From Deuterostichococcus epilithicus (Eukaryota; Chlorophyta; Trebouxiophyceae; Prasiolales; Stichococcaceae), in NCBI GenBank assembly GCA_033439295.1, contig JAVTLE010000019.1, positions 248,001 through 312,000 on the forward strand: a stretch of 64,000 bases of DNA. The letters are read 5' to 3'. Under the pieces are notes generated by a model. The model did no database searches. It saw nothing but the letters and a program-made list of their open reading frames with translations, and was not told the origin of the DNA. The translations under genes and the position numbers were made by a program. Numbering within the stretch: the first letter of the stretch is position 1; each line of letters begins with the position of its first letter. Shown here one piece after another: positions 1-10,659 of this stretch.

Positions 1-179
1 GCTGGTGTGTGCAGTGCAGCACAGCCCTTGCGGCTGCACCCTCAACACTGCTCTCCGGCAGCATCGCGCCGTGCTGCGGGGATGGCCGCCCAATGATGAC
101 GCCGGCAGCATGCAGGTGTAACGCAATGCTGCTGAACGGAGCCAATGGTGCTCCTGTCTATTCAGTCGATGGGGCACAC

Positions 180-2893
180 CTCCTTGACTGCCGTGGGAAA
201 GCCGGCCACCGAGCGGGAGTAGGCCAGCAGCCGCGGCACCAGGCCATCGTCCAGCTGCACATCCAGCGCGGCGCCGCCGCCGGCTGCCAGCTCCTGTATC
301 AAGTCGGACACCTGGCAGCAAGACCCAACTCGGTCATCGCTAAGGAAGGGTTTGGTGTGGAGTTCCAGACCCAGCGCTTTTGGCATTATGTCGGCGCCAA
401 GCTCCGAATCATTCAGGATAATTAGTAGACAGGAAGTAGTGTTTTGATGGAAGTGCATGGCGCCGCCGGCACCCAGCTCCCTCACGCCTTCCGCCACTAT
501 TGGGAGACAGGGACCAACGGTTGCTATAGAGTGGATTGTAGGCATCTTCATGCGCTATGTGCTGTGCCGCTAGGCCCAAGCTCCCATGTCACATCGACAT
601 TGTAGTCGTGTTGCACTGTGCAACTGCCGCCATGAATCGAGCACCTACAGTCACAGATGCTAAAGGAGGAAATGGCTCTCAGACACCAGCGCCTGACAAA
701 ATCCACAGCCACGTGCTGTGGGTATCGAGCTGCAAGCGCTGCATCCGTTAGGAGGGGTATATGACAAGGAGGAAGAGAAAGGGCGGCCGTGCGCCTTGTA
801 TTGGGTGCAGACAGAGGGTCAGAAATGTCTCGTGCAACACCAAACATCAAAAGCACACCTCCTGCGTGTGCTGGCTCTCCACCTTGCCGACGCTCACACC
901 GCCGTGTTTTGCGCCCACGAGCATCAGCGCGCTGCCGCAGCCACACGGACCAGTGTCAGAGGCCACAAGGAAGTTAGTTGGCACGTCTCACGTCTTCATC
1001 GGCGCAGAAAAGTCCCGTCCCAATCCACGGGCTGTCAACGAAGGCATTGCTCCAGATGCTGGTAGAAGAATACTGCATGCACCCAATACAGAGGCTGTTC
1101 CTGGAAAATTTGAATGCCGATCTGCTGCTGCCAGGCTCCGTTTCTCAATCGCACCTGATGCAAGGGAGATGTGTGTGCGCAAGTGACCCACCTGATCCAG
1201 ATGAGCTTCTCCAGCATGCTCTTTTTGTATTGCACCCTGTCCAACACCTTGCAGCTGAGGTCGCCGGCCGCGAGCCGCGCTGCAAAGGCGTCCGCATGCT
1301 TGCCGTTTGCGGCCGTCAGGCCCTCTGGGTTTGTGTCAGTCTTGCCGTCGACTGGCGCGTCGCCGAGCTTGGCCACAGCAAAATACACCAGCACCTGTCG
1401 CAGGGGCCAGGAAAGAATGCGATGAGACAGAGCTTTGCAGATGCAAGGCTGGGGTGTGTGAGGGACAGTTCAAATTCACTGACAGTAGATCCTGTCTGAC
1501 AACCGCCGCGCCCATGCAGACTCCTACAGAATGCGCCTGGTCCAACTCCAGACGAGCAGCGAATGCCACCACATCTGGCGGTGATGTCAAGTTCATAGCT
1601 TTATGATGGCCACACACGCCTGCGTGTTGCCGCCGAGCCCCCGCTCGTCCAGCCACGGCTGCAACATGCCGTTCTGGATGAAGACCAGGTCTGCACGCAG
1701 CGTGAAGCCGGCAGTCAATCTACTCGCCTTTTTCTGGGCCCTGATCAACGCCAGGAGTGTGACTTGCTTGGTCCTTGCGCCCTTTTATGTGCACTCCCTT
1801 TCATGTGCACTCCAAAAGGCAGCCAGTCACGGCAGCCAGGCAAGTACGATGTACACACAGCCTCAATCCGTGAGACACCACCTGCAATTGACATGCAATT
1901 ACGGCCCAGCGTGTGCTGGACCCTTGCATGCACCCTGAAGCGCCACCTATAAGTGCAATCACCTTCTCGCCGGTCTGCAGGCGTGGCATCCACCACAGCC
2001 TGCAGGTCGTTGTTGCGAGTCGTGACAATGATGGGGCCTGGCGGCCCATCCACGCTCTCCCCCCGCTTCACTATTACCTGCGCAGGTATTTGCATGCCCC
2101 GCTATGTGAAGACGGGCACACGATTCCGGCGCAGCTGGAATGTTGTCACCTGCACCTGATGGGTTGCCTTCCATGTGCGGACTGCGACTCTACGCGCTGG
2201 CGCAAGTAGGCGGATGCAAGCGGTGCATGCGGCTCCCGGGTATGCGCCGTTGCATCATGAGACTGAGCATGCATCTTCTCGGCATCAATGTATCCTGACA
2301 ATATGCGGCGCGGCTGCCCTGCACTGCCTATGGTCGCCGGCCACCTGGGGACTTACTCACATCATCGCCGTTCCCAAGGTCCGCGAGCGCCTTGCCCACG
2401 CGGCCGCTGCCGACGATCGTGAACGGCTGCGCAGCGAACGCACCAGTTTTGTATTCGTCAACCAGGTGTGCCCCCTCACTTCACAGCGGTGCAATTGCGC
2501 ACAGTCTCGATCATGCGCTTTAGAGTTTCCGCGAATGCCCGCACAGGCATGCACGAACGGTCACAGGCACACAAGAACACAGGCACACAGCAACAGATAT
2601 TCATGAAACAGTGGCCGAATGCGCCACACGAAAACGTCAATCACATGCGGGTCCCGCATATCCGCGGCGAGCGGCACCTGAGATGCCGCCATGCACACCA
2701 GCTGACGCGTTGCCGGCTGTCGGCGCTGCGATTCAGCCGCCTTGAGCGCCTTTGCGGAACCGGATCCGGGAACTGGCAGAGCAGAAGACTGGAAAGACCT
2801 GCAGGACCTAACGATGCCTGTGCATGCCTTGCGTGCCAAGCACGACCTGGCGGTGGCGATCGTGCAGGCTGCAGAGACCTGAGCGACGGACAT
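180..2893 (-). CDS. Ketopantoate reductase-like protein (3' partial)
   Basis: NAD(P)-binding protein resembling 2-dehydropantoate 2-reductase (ApbA/PanE); the true substrate is not known. Exons on the minus strand: 2893 to about 2650 (N-terminus rich in S, A and R, a likely organelle transit peptide), about 2484-2361, 2077-1963, 1690-1620, 1394-1192, 931-859 and 311-180; the phases of the last five junctions agree. The second exon carries the Rossmann turn GSGRVG. Later exons carry conserved stretches such as DLVFIQNGMLQPWLD, LVYFAVAKLG, KSMLEKLIWI and GFPTAVKE. The 1690-1620 exon is followed by GC, not GT, at 1619-1618, and phase requires this GC-AG intron. The gene continues past the left edge of the window, since the usual segment after VKE is missing. 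The junction of the first two exons is uncertain, and so is the exact start. Confidence 0.75.
451..502 (-). repeat. Decayed copy of an exon start inside an intron
   Basis: This lies in the intron between exons 931-859 and 311-180 of the ketopantoate reductase-like gene. On the minus strand it shares GGAGCTGG, GCCGGCGGC and GCC in the same order with the real exon start at 311-262, about 190 bp away. Translated, VRELGAGG resembles the real LIQELAAGG. The protein alignment joins the flanking real exons directly, so this copy is not needed. Confidence 0.55.
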
Positions 2894-3565
2894 TCTCGGA
2901 GACGCCTTGCAACAGGCTGCAAGTCAGATTCTGCACATCCCGCAGCACCGCATCAGCATGTTGGAATAAATGCGCTGCAGGGTGGGAAATTTTCTGAGCA
3001 GAGGCAGCCATCGGAAGCTTGGCGAGTGGATTAGCTGAGCACGTCGCTGGTTCAAGATAGCGGTTTCACACGTTAGCATCAAGAGGGCAATGAGGTCTCA
3101 GCACTTCGCATTCGCAATTGAATCGAGGATATACACACCACAACATTGCCTTTGTGCTCTGCACTCTCTGCAGCAACACCGCTGGCGACCAGGCCCATGC
3201 CTGCCTGAGTATCTGATACGACCCAACCAAAGAAAGAGAAGACTCCAGCCGAGACCATCACACATTGTGCATGCAGCTGCGCCACGAAACCACGACAGCA
3301 AGACTTTTGAGCATGTGACCGATGCGCTATGCACTGCGCGGAAACCACGACAAACCAAGCAGGCGCACCATGCCATGTCGCCAACCCAACAATTGGCAGG
3401 ATACAGTTGGCTGTCCACTGATCCGGAACTGCGTCTTCCCTACGGCCGCCCACCTCGCAGCACGCCTCTTGGCTGCACCACCAGCTTCTCGGATGCAGGA
3501 GCCACTGGGCATATTGCTGCAGGGCTGTCGGTGCTCTGCCAACACGCACTCAGCCCCGCGACGTC
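2894..3565. other. Intergenic region between two minus-strand genes
   Basis: This lies between the stop of the BSD-domain gene and the start of the ketopantoate reductase-like gene. It should hold the 3' UTR of the first and the promoter of the second. I see no convincing exon, RNA gene or repeat. Confidence 0.5.
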
Positions 3566-5953
3566 TCACAACACCTCCCAGTCGCCTTCCTCCGCTTCCA
3601 GTGCGGCGCTAAGCGCCATGAAGTGGTCGCTGCAGTGGCTCCACTCGCTGCCGTCCCGGTCACTGTCCATGGTGCCAGCCTCGTCTGCGCCTCCGGTCAT
3701 CGGCCAGGCCGTGCGCTGCAGCACCTGTGGATGCAGCTGCAGCGATGACACTGCGCCGGCAGCCGCCGTGCTACTGCAGGTGCCGCGGCTTTTGCAGCTG
3801 TCTGCGAGAGGCTCCCGCGTTGTCCAGCTTTCTGCCTGATCACTGGCTGCCGCGGGCTCAGCCGGTGCTGAGGCTGCATGTGCCAGCGCGGCTCGACGAG
3901 GGCTTCGCCCTGGCTGTGCCGCTGCGCCGTGCCGGGGGTTCGGCGAGCTCTCCGATGGCGCCATGTCACCGTCGGAGCAGCTGCTCTGTACGGCGGCTGC
4001 TTTGCCGTCCGGCGAAGCCCGGGCACTGCTGCTCTGTTCTTCTGCAGCTGCGCTCACGGGTTGCCACATGGCAGCGGACGTGCTGCTGCCGCTGCTTCCG
4101 CCGCATGCAGGCTGCGCGGCCTCGCCGGGTCCCACATCGGCGCAGCCATCGCGTGGCTGCTGCGAGCATGCCGCCGCCGCGGCTCCGGCTGGCGTGCCAG
4201 ATTGCGGGGCGGGGTCGACAGCCATTGCGGCGACGCTGGTGCACTCATTCTGTGCAGAAGGAGGCCACAGGATGCCACCTGCCAGGCCGCCGACCTGCAG
4301 GCCAAGCGTGGGACGTTTATCAGAAGATCCCGCCTTGGCTCTGCCAGACTGTATGAGCATCTGAGAAAAGGGAAAGGGGTGAATGGGCCCTTGTCGGGGC
4401 TGCTGCATCATGGCAGGTTGTTGCCATAGCCAGCATCTGTGGTGCGTCATGCGTACCAAGGCTGTGCTGCCTGTGAGGAACGACCACTGCTCAGAATTCG
4501 GTTCCGTGCAGCTCACCTGGCTGACAGTTTTGGCCAGCTGGCTGACGAAGAAGGTGTGTGGGGACGGGGTAGCCGCCGCCGAAACGTACGTCGCACGCTG
4601 CCCCTCCTGCTGTGGCGGCTCCCGCGCGTCCATGGCAGGACCTGTGTAAGCCGGACAGAGGTTTGAAACCACAGTGTCTTTGAAGGTAGAGCTGAACACC
4701 AGCCCTGGTCACGACCAACAGCACTCTTGACAATTCAGACTTTGGGGGCAGAAGTGATGACCGCAATCATGAACTCTGGCAGTGGCCACCTGGCATCATG
4801 ACAGAGCTGTGCGCTGATGCCATCTCGTCGGCGCCACAGTCCGCTTTGCCGGGTGGAAGCATCGCCCGCCTGATACCAGCGATGGCGGCGAAGTAACGGC
4901 GCCAAAACCGCTGCTCGGAGACGCGTCGGGGCACCAGCTCGAAGCGGAGCAACCGCAGCCGAGGGTCCTCCTGCAGGGTGTGCGCAAGGGGTGGTGAAGT
5001 GCAGGCTCGCATGCTACCAAGCTGATGCACTCGCATGGCGCGCTTGCCAAGCTCACATGTGTCCATGAGCCTGCGCGTCAGTGTGCACAGAGGGCTGCTC
5101 ATACCTGTGCGTGATTGATAGCTAATTCACATTACGCACACACCTCGAGCATGGCGCCTGCTGCGGCAGACAACTGCTGCGGCGTCAGGGCGGTGGACTC
5201 TGGAGTTTCGGTCGTGAAGACCGCAGCATCCTGCATGTGAACGCGCCTGGCTGTACAAAACGTGTGATTTGCGATTTGCATTCTACGGACGCGTGCTGAT
5301 GGCCACAGGCATCCACGGACAGAATCGCAGCAACATGTCTGCAGGACATCTTGTTGCACCTGTGGAAGGGCCAGAATGCGATCCCGAAGCTCCCTGCATG
5401 CAAGATGAATCATTTGAATGCGACCTGACGAAGCTTCACTCGTAGGTGGTGCGCATCCCGAAAGTCAAAGATCAAAGGATGGCTGGGGATGGCTGAGCGG
5501 CCTCGTCAGCAAGTCCGACATGCTGCGCGGCAGTGCTGACGACGATGCGCATCGACTGACATGACACTGTAGATTTGTTTGACGGCGTGCGCATCAAGCC
5601 GCTGGGACCCAAGCGGCAGCGAGGGCTTGCGACGCTTGGCGGAAGCTGGCGTTGAGCACTCCTTTCTGCTTAAGCAAGGCCGCGACCGACTGCAGGATTG
5701 AATCTGCCAGGCTTGACCGAATCTTAGTCGTGACGCTGCGGGTACAGGGAGAACAGCCTTGCCAGGCACAAGGTGCGCACTCTTGGAGTTCTTCCGAGCT
5801 AGCAGCGCTCCACGGCAGCTCGACGCGACCGCTGGCGCCGGCGCCACGCGTTTCTTCAAAGGAGCCTGGCGGGAATGAAATATCCTCCAGCCAGCCCTGG
5901 CACTTCGTCACCGCCTCCAGAAGCACTGCGCGTGCACACAAAAGTCGTCGCAT
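3566..5953 (-). CDS. BSD-domain protein with Ser/Ala-rich tail
   Basis: Minus-strand exons 5953-5781, 5393-5360, 5230-5144, 4970-4877, 4641-4517 and 4360-3566, each junction with GT-AG ends and matching phase. Exons 1-4 spell a BSD-type domain: SFEETRG and ELPWSAASSEEL, then LTPQQLSAAAGAMLEEDPR, then LRFELVPRRVSEQRFWRRYF, whose Phe-Trp and Tyr-Phe pairs are typical of the fold. BSD domains occur in TFIIH p62, synapse-associated-like and DOS2-like proteins. Here the domain is followed by about 300 residues of low-complexity Ala/Ser/Gln sequence ending in an acidic EAEEGDWEVL. The molecular function is not evident. The start at 5953 is uncertain; an in-frame ATG at 6004 is possible. It is divergent from the carrier gene that begins at 6571. 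Confidence 0.75.
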
Positions 5954-6570
5954 GAAACAGTTTCTCTTGGTGAGACAGCAACCGACACCTTGAACTGATC
6001 TCAAACGTCGTCATAATCGAACCTGTGCGTGTGCCCAGCCATACGTCCATCGTGTTTTGAGTAGACCGGTGCGGCAAGTCCGCTGCGTTGCTGCAGAATG
6101 CGCAGGCTGCCGTGTGCTTCTGCTGGTGCACGGCGCGTTCGAACACGTAGCGATGCCCAGCTAGTGGGGGTTGTCTGTTGTGGAACAGGACAGCAGGAAA
6201 ATCACCTGAAGAGATGAAGAGATCCAAGTTCCGGAACCAGCCAGCCAGCTAGCCAATGACCAACGATGACGTGGAATGTTTGTCATAAAACCCTGGCCCC
6301 CGAGAAATGCGACTGATGGCCCCGATTGCTTGACTTAAACTCAAACTGCAATCGCTCACATTTCGACATTGCAGCAACGTTGCACCATTCGTGCGGCTTC
6401 GATCTGCAGCGCGCAACCTTGCAATTTCCCTGCCTCGTCGTGCAAACCCTGTTCAACTGTCCAGCGATCGGTGTTTTGCGCCCAGCTTGGAGCCGGCCTG
6501 GCTCGTTGAAGCAGTCACCACCATCCGTACGAAGGCTTCAATAAGCGCTGACTGACAAGTGGCAGGCGCC
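5954..6570. promoter_or_regulatory. Divergent intergenic region (putative shared promoter)
   Basis: Separates the starts of the BSD-domain gene (minus) and the mitochondrial carrier gene (plus), so it should contain both promoters. No clear TATA box or repeat was recognised. This is inferred from gene orientation only. Confidence 0.35.
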
Positions 6571-9500
6571 ATGTCGGGGGCGCCGACCGAAATTGATTGG
6601 CAGAGGTAGGGCTGCGGCAGCTCTGCCAACTGGTGCATCATGGCCGTTCCAGCCGGCGTCGCAGTTCAACCTTTGCATTGATTGCCGCTGCGGCACTGAA
6701 CGAACGACAGTCATCACCAAGCAGCTTTGCAGGTACCCGCACCTTTAGCTGACGGGTCCAGCAACGCTGTGCGGTTGCAGGCTCGACAAGCGCAAATTCC
6801 TATGGGTCGGCGCCGGCCTGTTCTCGGTGCGGAAGGTCTTTGAATGGGAACCCATCCAGAGTGGTCACTGGATGAAAACCGTCTAGTGCAACCATCAGAA
6901 GACTGCATGCACTGGAGCCATGCTGCCTTGAAGGCGCCATGGGGACTTGCCCACTGAGGCTTGCAACACTGGCAACTGAGCGTCTCAGGATCTCCTTGTA
7001 GGGCGTCACGACGGTACTGTACCCGCTGTCGGTGGTGAAGACGCAGCAGATGGCACTGGCGGACGCACCGCGGGGCTTGAGGGTGAGCCCGCCAGAGGGA
7101 TTCCTTCTTTGTAGTGACGGCCATTTTGCTGAACATCGCCGCGGGTCGATGTGCTGCAGCGCTGCGCCCGCGGCCCACATGTGTAGGCTCTAATGCCCGC
7201 CTGGGCTGGAGCAGGGGGCTAAGGAGACGGCGGTGGCGATTGTGAGGGCGGACGGCGTGCGAGGGCTGTACCGCGGGTTTGGCACCACCATCTTCGGCCT
7301 CATACCCGCGCGCGTGGTGCGTGCTACTGGATCCGACTTAGCTTTGCTGGGCTCATCCCGCGTGACGTCAGAGAACATGAAGCCAATCCCCCTGGCGCGG
7401 AGTGAGCATCTGCAGGCGGCTGTCAGACGCTGCAACCTGCATGCCATGCTCCTGGGAGCGCAGCAGATTGGGCAGGGTGCAGAACGCGTTCGGCATTGCC
7501 ATTCTAGAGCGTTGCATTGACGGGTGCGCACGCCACTGCATGCAGTAGCGCTCCATCAGGAGCTGCGCCGCTCGAGCAGCGGCTGTCCGTCCTTGCATGA
7601 GTCTGCAGCCCCTACGGCCGCCGACAACAGCAGCCGACTCCGTCCAGCCATCGCACCCATGGGCTTCCACCCCACGACTTCTGAAAACCAATTAAAACCC
7701 TGCCGTGCGCTCCAGGTGTACCTCACCACGCTTGAGGCGGTGAAGGACTCGGTACGGCAGCACTGCGAGGGGCGGGGCATGGGCGCGGCGGAGACGGCTG
7801 CAATAGCCAGCAGCGTCGGCGGCGGCGTTGCCAGCCTCGCCACGCAGTCGGTCGTCGTCCCCGTGGACGTGGTCAGTGTCAAATTCACTGGCCACTTGTC
7901 GTATCTGACGGCCGCTCAGGATGCAGCACACAGCACACGTGGCACTGAAATTGCTGCGTTGACGATGCGGGGTTGGCGGTCAACCCGCAGCAGTCCGGGC
8001 GCTGAAGCCGGCACGCATCGGCAGCCTCATGTGGCCGAGCTCGCTACGAGCGTGCCCGTCTGCGCGTGCCACTGCAGCAAGTATTGCAGTGCCAAACTTT
8101 CACAGCAAGTTCGAAAACATCAAAACCGGTGCAGCGCCAGACAGCGCCGTGCGATCGTGAACGGCATTCTTGCAGACGCTCAGACGCTGCGGGTCGCGCG
8201 TCACACAGGTGACACAGCGGCTGATGGTGGCCGGCAGCAGCGCCCGCGCCTCCGCGGCCGGGCAGAGCGGACGGCTGGACCCTGCGGCGCTGTCGATGGG
8301 CCGGAATCGGCTCAACGGGCTGCAGATGGCACGGAAAATCGTCAGGTGAGGCGCCCTGCAAGCCGCGGCCCCCTGTCTGCTCACTCACGAAGTGGCCGGC
8401 GCCGGACCAACGCCGTGTCGATTGGGGTTTGCCCGCGGCGGCTTGCGCGCCACTTCCTGCGGCGGGTGCCAAGGCGCTCGGCCCGACCCGCGTGGCCGGC
8501 ATCTGATGTCGCAGGTGGCCCATGGAGGTCCCCCCCCACTTGGAATGGCGGCATTGAGCCCCCTGCGTAGCCCATGTGACATCCGGAATGTGGCTGCTGG
8601 AGCTGCCGAGTGAATGCGTGCTTTGCACCCCTTGCTCGCAGGACGGAGGGACTGGTGGGGCTATACCGGGGGTTCGGCCTGTCCATCGTGACCTTCGTGC
8701 CGTCGTCCGCACTGTGGTGGGGCGCCTATGGAGGGTACCAGAAGCTAGTATGGCAGCAGCTGGACCGCTGGCACGGCAGCGGCGGCGGCGGCGACATCAC
8801 GCAGCGCCCCACCAGCCAGGCAAGGGACTGGTTCCTGGGATCGGTCGATTGATGGGAAAGCGCCGTCAGTGTCCCGACGAATGCGTGGCGGACACGGTCC
8901 CGGGGGTCCTTCACAGACATGATGTGGGGCGATGCGTGCCAGACGCCAGCCAGGCGACTGCCGCGGCCCCACCGCGGGCGTCGGCGGACCCTGCCGGGGC
9001 GCCGCACCGGGAAACCAGTTCAGCCCTAGGGGCACACCTGGCCTCAGAGCCTCGGCGGCATCAGTTGCGATCTGTCTGTGTGCCGTCGCAGGTCATAGGG
9101 GTGCAGACGGTGTCGGCGGTGTGCGCTGGCCTCACCTCAGCGCTGTTCACCAACCCGCTGGACGTGGTGAAGACGCGGCTGCAGGTGCACAGCCCTCGCC
9201 GTCGGACAGCCGCGACGCAGTGCTGCCATATTCAACCTTGCATGCTGTTCTGTGCGCTCTGCGGCACCGGCGCAGCGGCGTCTGCACGTTGGTGGCGTTT
9301 CAGGCTTGCCTCCCACCCCTGCGGCCCTGGCGCCACAAGGGCAGGAATCTCGCAACGAGGTGGCGACCTCGCTGTACGCTGCTGTGAGCTTCTGTCTTGC
9401 AGGAGCGTTGACTGTTGAAGTAGCAGCGCTGTCCATGCCTCATGCAAGTGTCGCAATGCTTCAAGGCACTGGAGGTTCTGCTGATGTTCCCGACAGGTCA

Positions 9501-10062
9501 CTGAGGGCGGACCGGGCGGCAGCCGGCCCACTTTTTCGTCGACGCTGCGTGAGCTGCCGCCTCCATGATGCCCCCTTTGTGGTCATTGGTGTCGTGCTTC
9601 TGCCCTGCTGGTTCCAGCCTGCTCCCAGCTGCAGTGGGCTGCTTTCCCTCCTCACTGCGACTTCACACCAACTTGTCTGACCGTGTGTTCTGTGCAACAG
9701 AATGCCGCTGTTCGTGAACAGCCTTGCCACCTCCTCTTCATCGTCGGCCTGCGCAGGTTTCGAAATCAGCCTCCCGGCCCTGACTCTCGTTGACTGCTGC
9801 GTCAGGGACGCTGCTGCAGTCTGATGGCGCCTGGGGCCTGTGGCGCGGCGTCGGGCCCCGCATCCTATCCAGCATGTTGTGGTGAGCCCGGCGTATGTCA
9901 ATTGCTATTGCTTTGTCGAAATGGCCTGCACACTTGCTGACGATCCTTTTGTTCGCGTTTGAACTCGGTGATTCATCATCACGCAGGGGTTCGGCAATGA
10001 TCAACACATATGAGCTGCTGAAGCGGATTTGCGCAGTACCGGCAGAAGAAGGCAACGATTAG
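6571..10062 (+). CDS. Mitochondrial carrier, SLC25A44-like
   Basis: Inner-membrane solute carrier of the SLC25 family, closest in motif content to the plant SLC25A44-like group; human SLC25A44 carries branched-chain amino acids, but the substrate here is unknown. Exons: 6571-6605, 6781-6826, 7002-7082, 7215-7316, 7716-7871, 8209-8345, 8642-8819, 9092-9184, a region of uncertain splicing near 9185-9881, and 9987-10062. The first ATG begins MSGAPTEIDW, followed by LDKRKFLWVGAGLFSG. Carrier signatures appear as PLSVVKT, PVDVV and PLDVVKTR, with GLYRGFG after the first two repeats and GLWRGVG in the third. PSSALWWGAYGGYQKLVW is typical of this subgroup. The intron after 8819 has a GC donor (gcaagg), required by phase. 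Exon 8 to the GLWRGVG exon does not join cleanly; a short exon may be missing, or there is an indel. Confidence 0.85.
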
Positions 10063-10659
10063 TTTTCGCAAGCTGTCATCAGCGCGAAGCCGGATTTCAA
10101 GCCTACCGCAGATTGACTGCTGAATCCGCTGCCAAGCGGCGCGGGCAACTGCCGGCCGCTTGATGGCGGCCTCGTGACGCCAGTGGTGTCACTCAGATGA
10201 CTGTCAGAGCAGGGCGTAGATAGTGTGGCCAATGCCGCAGCACAGCAATTCTTTCATCACGCGAATTTCCTTCGGAAGACGTGAGCTCAGCATTCGATGG
10301 AAGTGATGCCCAAATCTCTTGTCTGGTACCAATGGCGCAGCTGGACGAGCAGCTAGAGGTAGCTGAACGTCACGCGGGCACGTGCCATCACGGAAAACGT
10401 TCACACATCTCGTGCGGTATCGCCCAGTCTTCCTTGTCTGCTATAGACTTCAGTACCTTCCGCTTCAAATGGTCTTTTGTGAAGCTGTGCGATCCCTCAA
10501 GGGCCGCTGTTGTTCAAATTCAATCGCTTCGTTGAAAGAGTGAACATGCGTGCAGCAGGCCGTGTCGCATTGCCAAGGTCGAGCGCTCACTGGCCGATGC
10601 GGGCGAGGCGCAGTTGTAGCTCTCTGATGGCCCCCGGCCTGAGGCCATCCGTCTCGATC
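10063..10659. other. Intergenic region, carrier to SMP-30 gene
   Basis: Lies between two plus-strand genes. In-frame ATGs at 10543 and 10627 could extend the SMP-30-like protein upstream. Nothing else was recognised. Confidence 0.4.

Noticed and set aside
8880-8945. Possible further ghost exon after carrier exon 7
   Set aside because: Similarity to the exon is limited to a few short G-rich runs, not distinguishable from chance by eye.
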